Shown here one piece after another: positions 52,492 to 61,974 of a DNA stretch of 64,000 bases; positions within the stretch are counted from its first letter, which is position 1, and each line of letters opens with the position of its first letter. The notes under the pieces are model-generated. The model ran no database searches, had not been told where the DNA came from, and saw nothing but the letters and a program-made list of their open reading frames with translations. The stretch is from Gulosibacter chungangensis (GTDB taxonomy: Bacteria; Actinomycetota; Actinomycetes; Actinomycetales; Microbacteriaceae), in the NCBI RefSeq assembly GCF_008831155.1, contig NZ_WBKB01000004.1, positions 124,001 to 188,000 on the forward strand. The letters run 5' to 3'. The position numbers and the translations under genes were made by a program.

Positions 52492-54147
52492 ATGCTTACC
52501 CCTACTAACCGTCATCCGGCGCGCCATCGCGCGCAGCTCACCGCTTCCGACGTCTCCGTAATGCGAGGCGTAACCCCGGTGCTCAACCATGTCGATCTTG
52601 TCGTCACTCCCGCGTCCCGTGTGGCGATCGTCGGAGAGAACGGGCGCGGAAAGACCACACTTCTGCACGCGCTCGCGGGCACGCTGGTACCTGATAGTGG
52701 AACGATCCAGCGCATCGGCACGCTCGGGCTCGCTGAACAAGAGATGGACTCCACCGACAACCGAACCGTTGGGCAGGCCGTCGCGGAGGCCATCGCCGAA
52801 CCGCTCGCAGCGCTGGCCACACTCGACGACGCCGCTGCCGCTCTCGCGGAAGGGAGTAGCGAGGCCGCAGAGCAGTACGCTGCGGCCTTGGAAGATGCGG
52901 AAGCGCTCGACGCTTGGGATGCCGAGCGCCGGGTACAAATCGCGCTCGAAGCACTCGACGTCGAAACCGACATGACGCGGTTGCTCGCTGATCTGTCTGT
53001 GGGGCAGCGATATCGAGTGCGGTTGGCCTGCCTGTTGGGGGCTGAAGATGATTTCTTACTGCTGGACGAGCCCACCAATCACCTCGACCGCAGCGGACTT
53101 GATTTCTTGACCATGCAACTCCGCACGCGCAACGGTGGTGTCGTCATCGTCAGCCACGATCGCGCGCTGCTCTCTGACATTGCGGAGACGGTGGTCGACC
53201 TCGATCCGACACCTGATGATCGCCCCCGCATCTACGGCAACGGGTACGCGGGATACCGAGAAGGGCGCCTGGCCGAGCGGGAACGCTGGGAGCAGGAGTA
53301 CGAGCGTCAGCAGCAGGAGCAAGCGCGGCTGCAGGAGAGTCTCAGCGCTGCGCAGAATCGGCTGGTGTCGGGGTGGCGACCGGAGAAGGGGTCACCGAAG
53401 CACGGCCGCGCGACGCGCGCGGGCGGGCTAGTGCAGAGCGTGCACCGACGCCAGGAAGCGCTCGAAGCACACGCGGTGACGGTGCCAGAACCACCGCAAC
53501 TGTTCCAGTTCCCCGACCTGCCCACACGAAAAGGGGCGGTGCTGCTAAACGTCGACAACGTGAGCTTTGCCGGGAGGTTAGCGCAGCCGGTGTCGTTCGA
53601 ACTCTCGCACCGCGGCAGGCTCGTGATCACCGGCTCGAACGGGGCCGGAAAGTCGACGCTCCTGAGTATCGCGGCGGGCGAACTACTGCCAGACACGGGA
53701 ACAGTGCGGACATCCCGTGGCACCCGTTTGGGTTTTCTTCGTCAGGAGACGATGCTGCCGCCGGATCGCCGGGCGAATGAGATATACGCCCGTCACCTCG
53801 ACGAACTCGTCGGTCAAGGAACGCTGCAGTCATCTGAGACGGTCGGTCTCGGTCAACTTGGACTGCTGCGATCGCGCGAGGCAGGCAAACGAGTGGGTGA
53901 ACTGTCGATGGGTCAACAACGACGCCTCGATCTGGCGCTCGTACTCGCGGCACGCCCGCACGTGCTACTGCTAGACGAACCCACCAACCACCTCTCCATC
54001 GCGCTCGTTGACGAACTCACCGAGGCACTCGGGGCTACCCAAGCGGCCGTCGTACTGTCGACCCACGACCGGCAACTCCTGCGCGATGTCGCCCAATGGC
54101 CTCATATTCATCTGATGGCGATGGCTGAAGGCGAGGCGCTGGTATGA
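52492..54147 (+). CDS. ABC-F ribosome-protection ATPase (macrolide/lincosamide-type resistance)
   Basis: The 551-residue cytoplasmic protein has two ABC ATPase domains and no membrane part. The first has [11 protein letters not shown] near residue 49, [12 protein letters not shown] and [14 protein letters not shown]. The second has [11 protein letters not shown] near residue 382, [12 protein letters not shown] and [11 protein letters not shown]. The interdomain linker (about 260-335) is Glu/Gln/Arg-rich, the part that reaches into the ribosomal exit site in antibiotic-resistance members. SD aagga. The stop overlaps the downstream MFS start (ATGA), a pairing like msr-mef. Drug range cannot be read from sequence. 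Confidence 0.88.
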   Translation: MLTPTNRHPARHRAQLTASDVSVMRGVTPVLNHVDLVVTPASRVAIVGENGRGKTTLLHALAGTLVPDSGTIQRIGTLGLAEQEMDSTDNRTVGQAVAEAIAEPLAALATLDDAAAALAEGSSEAAEQYAAALEDAEALDAWDAERRVQIALEALDVETDMTRLLADLSVGQRYRVRLACLLGAEDDFLLLDEPTNHLDRSGLDFLTMQLRTRNGGVVIVSHDRALLSDIAETVVDLDPTPDDRPRIYGNGYAGYREGRLAERERWEQEYERQQQEQARLQESLSAAQNRLVSGWRPEKGSPKHGRATRAGGLVQSVHRRQEALEAHAVTVPEPPQLFQFPDLPTRKGAVLLNVDNVSFAGRLAQPVSFELSHRGRLVITGSNGAGKSTLLSIAAGELLPDTGTVRTSRGTRLGFLRQETMLPPDRRANEIYARHLDELVGQGTLQSSETVGLGQLGLLRSREAGKRVGELSMGQQRRLDLALVLAARPHVLLLDEPTNHLSIALVDELTEALGATQAAVVLSTHDRQLLRDVAQWPHIHLMAMAEGEALV

Positions 54148-55154
54148 GCAACACCATCAAGCTCCGCGCACTCCGCCCATTGGCATCAGGTGATTACCGT
54201 CTCCTGTTTGCCGCCGTCGGCATCGAGGTATTCGGGACCGGTATGTGGACGATCGTCATGGTCTTCCAAGTACTCGCACTCGATGACAGCCCACTTGCCT
54301 TGTCGGCGGTCGCAACCGGAATGAGTCTTGGCCTGTTCTCCTTCTCCGTTCTCGGTGGGGTTGTCGCCGACCGGTTCTCCAAACGGCGGATTCTCATCAC
54401 AGTGCAGGGCTCAACGGCCGCGATCATGACCGCCGTGGCGGTCCTGTCGCTCACCGGTAATATCGAACTTTGGCACGTCGCCGCAGTCTCGTTCGCGATG
54501 GCTGCCGGGAGCGCCTTTTTCTACCCTGCGTACAGTGCTTACCTACCTGTGGTCCTTCCGCCGGAGCAGCTCCTGGCCGCGAATGGGCTCGAAGGGGCGC
54601 TCCGTCCATCGATGGGGCAAGGGCTGGGCCCGGCCCTCGGTGGAGTCATCGTCGGTATATTCTTCCCCGCTATCGGAGCGGTCATCGTCGCGGCTTCGTA
54701 CGCGATTGCTTTCGTCATCACCTTGTTTCTTAGCCGTCGTGACGAACACACTGAGCCCACTTCTCCCGAGGATCGCCCGAGCGTCTGGGGTGACCTTCGT
54801 GCGGGGGTTGCCTACGTGGCTCGTACACGCTGGTTGCTTTGGACGCTGATCTTCGGGTCGTCGCTTGCGCTCATTGTCCAAGGCCCGATCGAAGTTCTCC
54901 TCCCGTTCCTCACCCGCGACCGATTCGAGGATGCTGAAGCTACTTTCGGGTTTCTTCTGGCCGCATATGGGATAGGTGGGGCTGTCGGTTCGCTGATCGT
55001 GTCGTCGTTGAAGCTTCCACGTCGGTACTTGACGTTTATGATCCTGTGCTGGGGTGGAGGAACACTACCTCTTGTGGTCATTGGCGTTGCCGACAATTTG
55101 ATCCTCATGCTCTCCGCGCTCTTTGTCGCCCGAAGTCGCAGAACCCGCACCTGA
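54144..55154 (+). pseudogene. MFS efflux gene truncated at its 3' end by recombination
   Basis: The first ~325 residues are a normal MFS_3/Mef-like exporter: motif-A loop GGVVADRFSKRRILI, then YPAYSAYLPVVLPPEQLLAANG and TRWLLWTLIFGSSLALI, with about nine helices. After LILMLSALFVA the frame runs into foreign sequence (RSRRTRT) and stops at 55154, about 80-100 residues short of the family length. The sequence after ~55127 in another frame is a recombinase C-terminus. The start overlaps the ABC-F stop, so translation is coupled, but the product lacks the last helices. Confidence 0.8.
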
Positions 55155-55510
55155 TCATCCACCAGCGCTCCGCGCCCAGGCTGATGGCCGCCAGCCGGAC
55201 CTATCCCTGGCAGCAGGTCGGTATCCGCCCGCAGGCTCTCCGCGAAGATCGCATCCTCGCCGAAGCTCACGCCACCCGCGGCGACGCGAGACGGATCAGC
55301 GACCTCTTCGGTCTTAGCATCGAAGGCACCAACCGCTACATCGATACCCTCGAACATCCCGACCTCACAGCCAGCGACGATCACACACCCTCCGACCCAG
55401 ACCTGGGCTCGCAAGCGAACACTGGGCAAACACTCCCGCTCACCCCGCGTTCCAACTTGCACCTTGATTCGAGGAACATCAATATAGAATTATGTCGAAT
55501 CAAGGAGTGA
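55130..55510 (+). pseudogene. 3' remnant of a recombinase/integrase gene
   Basis: In frame 2 the plus strand reads NPHLIIHQRSAPRLMAASRT, WQQVGIRPQALREDRILAEA and ARRISDLFGLSIEGTNRYIDTLEHP. This pattern is like the C-terminal part of actinobacterial tyrosine recombinases (…GVTPSKLRQDRILDEA…FGIxxTTAMRYxxxxHPE). No start or catalytic core precedes it; it is fused to the truncated MFS gene. The last ~35 codons look non-conserved and overlap the acr3 start. Confidence 0.6.
55464..55489. promoter_or_regulatory. candidate ArsR operator and promoter of the arsenic operon
   Basis: Dyad TTGAT-9-ATCAA (55464-55482), with AT-rich TATAGAAT directly before the acr3 ATG at 55492. It resembles the ATCAA/TTGAT-type sites of ArsR repressors, and an ArsR domain is encoded two genes on. 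Confidence 0.5.
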
Positions 55511-56583
55511 CGGAGGCAGCGCCCGCCGCGCGGAAGCTGTCGACGCTGGATCGGTGGCTGCCCGCATGGATCGGGACCGCGATGCTCGTAGGGCTCTTGC
55601 TGGGCCGCTTCATCCCTGGCGTCTCGGAGCTGCTGGCCCGTATGGAGGTGGGCGGGGTCTCGGTGCCGATCGGCCTGGGGCTGCTGGTGATGATGTACCC
55701 GGTGCTCGCGAAGGTCCGCTACGACTAGGTCGCCGCCGTCACCGGCGACAAGCGCCTCCTCGTCTCCTCGCTGCTGCTGAACTGGATCGCAGGCCCGGCG
55801 GTGATGTTCGCTCTCGCGTGGCTGTTCCTGCCCGATCTGCCCGAGTACCGGACGGGGCTGATCATCGTGGGTCTCGCCCGGTGCATCGCGATGGTCGTGA
55901 TCTGGAACGACCTCGCCTGCGGTGACCGGGAGGCGACGGCGGTGCTGGTGGCGATCAACTCGGTGTTCCAGGTCGTGATGTTCTCGGTGCTCGGCTGGTT
56001 CTACCTCACGATCCTTCCCGCCTGGCTCGGCCTGGACACCCAAGGGCTGGATGTGTCGATGGGGCAGATCGCCCTGAACGTGCTCATCTTCCTCGGCATA
56101 CCCCTGGTCGCGGGGTTCGCTTCCCGCTGGGTCGGCGAGAAGCGCCGCGGACGTGCCTGGTACCAGGAGACGTTCCTGCCGAGGGTGGGGCCGTGGGCGC
56201 TGTATGGGCTGCTGTTCACGATCGTGCTGCTGTTCGCGCTGCAGGGCGACCAGATCGCGGATCGGCCGTGGGATGTGGCGCGGATCGCGCTGCCCTTGCT
56301 CATCTACTTCGCGCTCATGTGGTTCACGGGCCTCCTGCTCGGCAAACGCCTAGGCCTTGGGTATGCCCGCTCGACCACGCTCGCGTTCACCGCGGCCGGG
56401 AACAACTTCGAGCTCGCGATCGCGGTCGCGATCGGCACCTTCGGGGCGACCTCCGGGCAAGCCCTCGCGGGTGTCGTCGGCCCGCTCATCGAGGTGCCGG
56501 TCCTTGTCGGCCTCGTCTATGTCTCGCTCTGGGCTGCCCGCGCCTGGTTCCACACCGACCCCTACCAAGGAGCCGCATCATGA
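55492..56583 (+). pseudogene. acr3: ACR3 arsenite efflux permease with internal TAG
   Basis: ACR3 exports arsenite in ten membrane helices. The frame starts with LSTLDRWLPAWIGTAMLVGLLLG and reaches YPVLAKVRYD, then TAG at 55726-55728. It continues without shift as VAAVTGDKRLLVSSLLLNWIAGPAVMFALAWLFLP. Later ACR3 marks are present: YRTGLIIVGLARCIAMVVIWNDLACGD with the essential Cys, and FTAAGNNFELAIAVAIGTFG. Except for that codon, the 363-residue gene is complete. Translation could restart only after two helices, so efflux would be lost unless TAG is suppressed or is a base error. Confidence 0.85.
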
Positions 56584-57578
56584 CCACCACGCTCGAAACC
56601 GACGCCTGCGCGCCGACAACTACGCACGCCATCGGCACCGAGGCGGCCGCGACGGTCGCCGAGGCGTTGAAGTCGCTGTCTGACCCGCTGCGGTTGCGGA
56701 TGCTCTCGGCGATCGCGACCGACCCGCGCGGCGAGTGCTGCGTCTGCGACCTCGCAGCACTCGCCGACGTGTCGCAGCCCACGATCTCGCATCACCTGAA
56801 GGTGCTCAAGGCGACGGGGATGCTGCTGTCGGAGCGGCGCGGCACCTGGGTGTACTACCGGATCGCTCCCGCCCGGCGCGGTGCGGTGACGGCGCTGCTG
56901 GACGCGTTCGCGCCCGCCGCGACCCTCGACACCAGCGAAGACGACGCGGCCGAGCGTGCGGAAGCGCTGCGCACGATGGACGGCCGCGTGACCCGCCTCG
57001 CCGACGAACTCGCCGACGAACTGACCGGCCTGAACCGCGACCTCGTGACCGCGATCGTCAGAGAATCCTACGCCGGGCTCGTCCGGTCGGCGAAACTCAC
57101 CCAGCACATGATCCCCCTCACCGAGCGGTTCGCCAGGCAGCGCCTCGCCGACCTCACCCGCGACCGTCAAGCCGGGGTGCCGCAGGTGCTGTTCGTGTGC
57201 GTGCAGAACGCGGGCCGCTCCCAGCTCGCCGCCGCCCTCGTGAACCAACTCGCCGACGGCAAAGTCATCGCCCGCTCCGCAGGCTCCACCCCAGCCGCGG
57301 ACGTGCACCCGCACGTCCGGTCGCTCATCACCCAGATCGAGGGCGAGCGGCAGGCGGAGTCGGCGTTCCCGAAGCCACTCACCGACGATGCCGTGCGCGC
57401 CGCCGACGTGGTCGTGACGATGGGCTGCGGGGATGTGTGCCCGATCATCCCCGGCGTCCGCTACGAAGACTGGGCCGTGGGCGACCCCGCCCTCGCCTCC
57501 CCGGAAGGCGTCGCCGCGATCCGCGACGATATCGAGGGCCGCGTCCGTGGCCTCATCGACACCCTCCTCACCGACTGA
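56580..57578 (+). CDS. ArsR repressor fused to an LMW-phosphatase-type arsenate reductase
   Basis: The 332-residue fusion begins with an ArsR winged helix: the arsenite site ECCVCDL at 52-58, then ALADVSQPTISHHLKVLKATGML. A three-helix bundle linker (about 120-195) follows, then an arsenate reductase domain with catalytic loop VCVQNAGRSQLA near 206, RSAGSTPA, and VVTMGCGDVCP carrying the second and third Cys. It would sense arsenite and reduce arsenate in one chain. The start overlaps the acr3 stop (ATGA). Such fusions are known in actinobacterial ars operons. GC is near 68%, higher than the flanks. Confidence 0.9.
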   Translation: MTTTLETDACAPTTTHAIGTEAAATVAEALKSLSDPLRLRMLSAIATDPRGECCVCDLAALADVSQPTISHHLKVLKATGMLLSERRGTWVYYRIAPARRGAVTALLDAFAPAATLDTSEDDAAERAEALRTMDGRVTRLADELADELTGLNRDLVTAIVRESYAGLVRSAKLTQHMIPLTERFARQRLADLTRDRQAGVPQVLFVCVQNAGRSQLAAALVNQLADGKVIARSAGSTPAADVHPHVRSLITQIEGERQAESAFPKPLTDDAVRAADVVVTMGCGDVCPIIPGVRYEDWAVGDPALASPEGVAAIRDDIEGRVRGLIDTLLTD

Positions 57579-57603
57579 ACCACCGAGAAAGAGCAAGCAG
57601 AAG

Positions 57604-58044
57604 ATGACCGATCAGAAACCGTCCGTGCTGTTCGTGTGCGTACATAACGCGGGCCGCTCCCAGATGGCCGCAGGCTGGCTCCGCCACCTCGCCGGAGACC
57701 GCATCGAGGTGCGCTCGGCAGGGTCGATGCCCGCCGAGCAGATCAACCCGGTCGCCGTCGCAGCGATGCACGAAGTCGGGATCGACATCACCGCCGAGCA
57801 GCCAAAGATCCTCACGACCGACGCCGTGCAGGACTCGGATGTGGTGGTCACGATGGGCTGCGGGGATGCCTGCCCGTTCTTCCCCGGCACACGGTACGAG
57901 GACTGGAAGCTCGACGACCCCGCAGGTCAAGGCATCGACGCCGTGCGGCTGATCCGCGACGAGATCAAGGCCCGTGTCGAAGCGCTCATCACCGAACTGC
58001 TGGGCTCACCCGAACCCGGACGGCCGGAGGGCGGGAACCGTTGA
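57604..58044 (+). CDS. arsC: arsenate reductase, LMW-phosphatase fold
   Basis: The 146-residue cytoplasmic enzyme reduces arsenate to arsenite for export. It has the P-loop CVHNAGRSQMA with Cys12, EVRSAGSMPAEQ, and VVTMGCGDACPFFPG with Cys pair, the thioredoxin- or mycothiol-linked type. It follows the fusion gene by 25 bp, with gagaaagagcaag before the ATG. Its last five codons overlap a perfect terminator stem. Confidence 0.94.
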   Translation: MTDQKPSVLFVCVHNAGRSQMAAGWLRHLAGDRIEVRSAGSMPAEQINPVAVAAMHEVGIDITAEQPKILTTDAVQDSDVVVTMGCGDACPFFPGTRYEDWKLDDPAGQGIDAVRLIRDEIKARVEALITELLGSPEPGRPEGGNR

Positions 58045-58060
58045 ACGGTTCCCGCCCTCC
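58026..58060 (+). terminator. terminator of the arsenic operon
   Basis: Perfect inverted repeat of 17 bp, GGAGGGCGGGAACCGTT / AACGGTTCCCGCCCTCC, with a single-base centre, so a smaller loop-opened stem forms. It overlaps the arsC stop and there is no T-run. Confidence 0.75.
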
Positions 58061-58077
58061 TCACCGGTGTCCTCGGG

Positions 58078-58620
58078 TCATGGCTCTCGGCTGGGGGCCG
58101 TGCCGAGCGTGACGAGTTGCGGGGCCCCGCAGCAGCCGCCCGCCGCAGGCTCGGGTACATCGAAGAGCCCGGAACCGCCACACACGCCCGTATCGGGCAG
58201 GGCGAGGTCCACGCGGGCGGCGGCCTCCTCATCACCCGCGATCGCAGCAGTGATGGAGCGCACCTGCTCGTAGCCGGTCATCGCGAGGAATGTGGGCGCA
58301 CGGCCGTAGGACTTCGCCCCCAGGATGAAGAACCTCGGCTCCGGATGGGCGAGTTCCGCCGCCCCGGTCGCCCGCACCGAACCGCAGGAATGGAGGTTCG
58401 GATCAACCTCACTGGCGACCCGCACCGGGGCTTGCAGTCGGTGATCCAACTCGAGCCGGATCTCCGACAGGAACGACAGATCGGGCCTGAACCCCGTCAA
58501 CACGAGCACTCGATCCGCCGGGTCGAGCATCCGCCCATCCTCGGCAGTGACGACCGCGCGACCATCGCCGGTGAGGGGGATGGCGTCGGTACGGAAGCCA
58601 GTGACGCTTCCGTGTGAGCG
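58078..58620 (-). pseudogene. C-terminal remnant of an NAD(P)/FAD-dependent oxidoreductase
   Basis: The minus strand encodes VTGFRTDAIPLTGDGRAVV, then DRVLVLTGFRPDLSFLSEI, LHSCGSVRATGAAELAHPEP, FFILGAKSYGRAPTFLAMTGYEQVRSI and an end with GGCCGAPQ. This is the C-terminal half of the flavoprotein often found in actinobacterial arsenic clusters. The FAD-binding N-terminus (GxGxxG) is missing. Sequence beyond about 58620 does not continue the family, although the frame is open to 58776. It is convergent with arsC. Confidence 0.7.
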
Positions 58621-58894
58621 TAGGCATTCAGCGCGTGCCTGCTTTTCTCGGAATGAGTACGGCCTTTCGGTTGCAGCCATGCATCGCGGCAGCATCCGCC
58701 CGGGTGGCACGACGAAATCCAGCACGAACGATGACAACCCGGCGTCGCCCCGTTCGGTATGTCGATGTGCATCCACTTACTCATGCCGCGACCGAGTACT
58801 GATGATCTGCCCGTCGTTCGGGTGTACTCGGCCGCGGCAACAGGACCGTCGCGTAATCGCGCGCGGCCCGGGTTGATTCGATTCGTCTTCTGAC
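58621..58894. other. intergenic remnant region, no gene seen
   Basis: About 270 bp between the flavoprotein remnant and the CopB gene. Short open frames exist on both strands but none carries recognisable domains or ribosome sites; probably recombination debris. Confidence 0.4.
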
Positions 58895-61174
58895 TCAATG
58901 GGTCAGGGCGGATTCGCGTTTCGTCGGTTGGAGTGGTGCCAGCTTCTCTGGGTCCAGCTCATAACGACGGAGCAGTTGAGCGTTCAGAGCGACGATGATC
59001 GTGGAGAGCGACATCAGCACGGCGGCTGCGGCCGGTGGGAGCGTGAATCCGATCGGCGCGAGCACACCCGCGGCCAGCGGCACAGAGATCACGTTGTAGG
59101 CGGTTGCCCACACCAGGTTTTGCACCATCTTCCGGTAGGAGGCGTGTGAAAGCTCGATAGCACTCAACACGGCGCGCGGGTCGCTCGACACCAGGACGAT
59201 GCCTGCCGACTCGATCGCGACGTCGGTACCCGCACCGATCGCGACACCCACATCCGCGCGGGCAAGAGCGGGTGCATCGTTCACGCCGTCGCCAACCATC
59301 GCAACCTTGTAACCGCGGTTCTGCAACTCGGCGACCTTGTCGGACTTGTCGCCGGGCAGAACGCCCGCGAAGACTTCATCGATGCCGAGGTCAGCTGCAA
59401 CCGCATCCGCCACCTGCTGGGCGTCGCCGGTGATCATGCCCACGCGGATACCGCGTCGATGCAGTTCATCGATGGCAGCGCGAGACTCGGGACGAATCAC
59501 ATCTTGCAGGGCGAATGCACCTTCGATGCGACCGTCGATGACCGGGAAGAGGACGCTCGATCCAAGCGACTCCCATTCGGAGACCTTCGCCTGAATGCCC
59601 TCAGGGATAGACAAACGAAGTGAGTCGAGCAGGCGCGGTCCACCAACCCGCACTTCGACGCCGTCCACTGTTGCTGTGACGCCGACGCCCGGCTCGGAAC
59701 GGAACGCCTCCACTGATGGCATGGCCGATCCGGCTGCGTGTTGCCGCGCCCATGCGCCGATGGCGCGGGCGACCGGGTGCTCGCTGGGGGATTCTGCGGC
59801 GGCAGCCAGCCGGAAGACGCGCTGCGGGTCGGCGCCCGGGACGACGGTTGCCGCCGTGACCGCGTGGCGACCCTCGGTGAGGGTTCCGGTCTTGTCGAAC
59901 ATGACGACGTCGACGCTGCGCATGCGCTCAAGCGCCAGACGGTCTTTGACGAGAACGCCAGCGCGAGCGGCGCGCTCGGTTGCGATGGAGATCACGAGCG
60001 GGATGGCAAGACCCAGGGCGTGCGGGCACGCGATGATCAGCACCGTCACGGCGCGTGTGATGGCATCGGCGGGGCTACCGACGATGAGCCACACGATCAC
60101 CGTGATGATGGCCGCGGTGACGGCGAAGTAGAACAGCAAGGCTGCTGCACGGTCGGCGAGTGCCTGCGCGCGGGTGGACGATGCCTGCGCATCCGCGACC
60201 AGGCGACGAATGCCAGCCAGCGCGGTGTTCTCGCCGACGGCGGTCACACGAACCTGGATTGCGGAGTCGGTGGCGATGGTGCCCGCGGTGACCGCGTCTC
60301 CAGCGGTGCGGGTGACGGTCGTTGATTCACCGGTAACCATGGACTCATCCATGTCGGCGAACCCAGTTTCTACAGTGCCGTCGGCTGGCACGCGCCCTCC
60401 GGCTCGAACGAGGACGAGGTCACCCGTTGCGACATCGGTGCTCGGTACTTGCTCCACGGTTCCGTCTTCGCGGATCAGCTCGGCGGTATCGGGCAGCAAC
60501 GCAGCAAGGGCATCCAGGGCGCTTGATGCCCCACCGAGCGCGCGCATTTCCAGCCAGTGCCCGAGGAGCATGATGACCACGAGCAGGGCGAGTTCCCACC
60601 AGAAGTCGAGGTCAAGCCCAGCGCCCAGCGACGTGGCCCAGGATGCGAGGAACGCGACGGTGATGGCCATCGCGATCAGCAGCATCATGCCTGGTTGCCG
60701 AAGCCGGATCTCTCGGAGCGCGCCCTTCAAGAACGGCATGCCGCCGTAGAAGAAGATGACCGTGCCAAGGACCGGGGCGATCCATGTCGTCCAGCCGGTT
60801 TCGGGTATGTGGTAGCCGAAGATCATCGCGACCATCGGACTGAAGATGACCACCGGAATCGACAGCACAAGCGTCACCCAGAACCGGTTGCGGAACATCG
60901 CGACGCTGTGTCCGGCATGCGCGCCCGGGTCGTGATCTGCGTGGGCGTCGTGGTTCGCTGCCCCGTGGGCATGGCCCGCATGAGCGTCGTGGGCGGCATG
61001 CTGATCCGCACGCGCGTCGGTAGAGGTTTCGGCGTGCGCGTGGTGATCAGGATGCGTCTGTGCCTGGTGATGGTTGTGGTGGGCGGATGCGTTGTCCCTA
61101 GTTGGCGTCTCAGGCGGGTGATCGCCGTGACCTCCCGAGTGGTCGTGGTGCTCATGGGCTGGATCTCGATGCAT
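58895..61174 (-). CDS. copB: CopB-type copper/silver P-type ATPase
   Basis: The 759-residue exporter has a His-rich N-terminal tail of about 90 residues (many HxxH and HAHA motifs) that can hold Cu, and eight helices. The metal site ACPHALGLAIPLV near residue 375 has the CPH signature of P1B-3 ATPases. Other motifs are TGES near 280, DKTGTL near 420, SEHP, and GDGVNDAPALA near 640. CPH pumps export Cu or Ag from the cytoplasm. It is the last gene of a four-gene copper operon. Confidence 0.93.
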   Translation of the reverse strand: MHRDPAHEHHDHSGGHGDHPPETPTRDNASAHHNHHQAQTHPDHHAHAETSTDARADQHAAHDAHAGHAHGAANHDAHADHDPGAHAGHSVAMFRNRFWVTLVLSIPVVIFSPMVAMIFGYHIPETGWTTWIAPVLGTVIFFYGGMPFLKGALREIRLRQPGMMLLIAMAITVAFLASWATSLGAGLDLDFWWELALLVVIMLLGHWLEMRALGGASSALDALAALLPDTAELIREDGTVEQVPSTDVATGDLVLVRAGGRVPADGTVETGFADMDESMVTGESTTVTRTAGDAVTAGTIATDSAIQVRVTAVGENTALAGIRRLVADAQASSTRAQALADRAAALLFYFAVTAAIITVIVWLIVGSPADAITRAVTVLIIACPHALGLAIPLVISIATERAARAGVLVKDRLALERMRSVDVVMFDKTGTLTEGRHAVTAATVVPGADPQRVFRLAAAAESPSEHPVARAIGAWARQHAAGSAMPSVEAFRSEPGVGVTATVDGVEVRVGGPRLLDSLRLSIPEGIQAKVSEWESLGSSVLFPVIDGRIEGAFALQDVIRPESRAAIDELHRRGIRVGMITGDAQQVADAVAADLGIDEVFAGVLPGDKSDKVAELQNRGYKVAMVGDGVNDAPALARADVGVAIGAGTDVAIESAGIVLVSSDPRAVLSAIELSHASYRKMVQNLVWATAYNVISVPLAAGVLAPIGFTLPPAAAAVLMSLSTIIVALNAQLLRRYELDPEKLAPLQPTKRESALTH

Positions 61175-61267
61175 GGTGAAGTCCTGTCTATAGGCGGGTG
61201 CGTCGGGCTCGATGCCCCGCTGTTGTCGGGTGGGAGTCGCCGTGTCTCATCGGGCGGCTCCCGAAAA

Positions 61268-61846
61268 TCACGTGAGTTGGAGCGTGGTGATGCATGTCGC
61301 GGCGTCGTTCGCGGTCGAGAACGGGGTTTCGCCGGTCTTCCCGTCGTACGTCACCTCGATCGTCCCGCTCAGGTTGCGGGGGAGCCAGAACCCAGCGAAC
61401 CCGTTGTCGAACGTGGTCGTGGTTTCTTCGAGAATCACGTTGCCAGTCGCATCGTCGATGAACCGCACCTCGATTTGCTGCGCAGAGAGTTCTCCTCGGC
61501 AGGTCGTGAGGCTGTGGTAGAAGCACTCGTGTGTTTGCGAAACGAAGGGGGCAACCGAGACATAGGTCACGTCATCCGGCATGTCCAGGGAGACTTCGGT
61601 GACGTTGTCCGTCAGGACGAGGGCATCGGGCTGCACGGATGCAATTAAGTCGGCAGGCCGGTCGCTCACGTTCATCCGGTCGAGTGTGTCGACGATCTCC
61701 CTCGCCGACATGTCGGTCAGGTTGTGAGAGGCGAGCAGGTCGGCGCTGGGAGTGTCGGGCGCCGCAGCATCCGAGGCGGAGCACCCAGTCAGAGTAAGAG
61801 AGAGGATTGCCGCAGCTGCCGTGGCAAGGGTTGTGAGTCGCTTCAT
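61268..61846 (-). CDS. CueP-like copper-binding lipoprotein
   Basis: The 192-residue precursor has a lipoprotein signal with LTGC lipobox (Cys22). The mature part carries the CueP signature SVAPFVSQTHECFYHSLTTCRGEL, giving a Cys-His-Cys metal site, and a late Cys in AATCITTL. CueP binds periplasmic copper in Salmonella and aids Cu storage or delivery. Here it would sit on the outer face of the membrane. It lies 93 bp upstream of copB on the same strand. Confidence 0.85.
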   Translation of the reverse strand: MKRLTTLATAAAAILSLTLTGCSASDAAAPDTPSADLLASHNLTDMSAREIVDTLDRMNVSDRPADLIASVQPDALVLTDNVTEVSLDMPDDVTYVSVAPFVSQTHECFYHSLTTCRGELSAQQIEVRFIDDATGNVILEETTTTFDNGFAGFWLPRNLSGTIEVTYDGKTGETPFSTANDAATCITTLQLT

Positions 61847-61974
61847 AGCGTCGTCTTTCAGTCGGGGCCCGGTGGCTTCCCTTAGTAGTCAAGGGTGCGC
61901 AACCGGTGCAGTGTGTTGGTGTTGCTGGGGTCGGCGCGCAAGTCGTTTCGCGCCGACCCGAGGGGGATGGGTGG

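Noticed and set aside
55801-56583. A separate, shorter ACR3 gene starting after the TAG
   Set aside because: An internal start would omit the first membrane helices; the upstream frame is in phase and conserved, so it is one gene with a nonsense codon.
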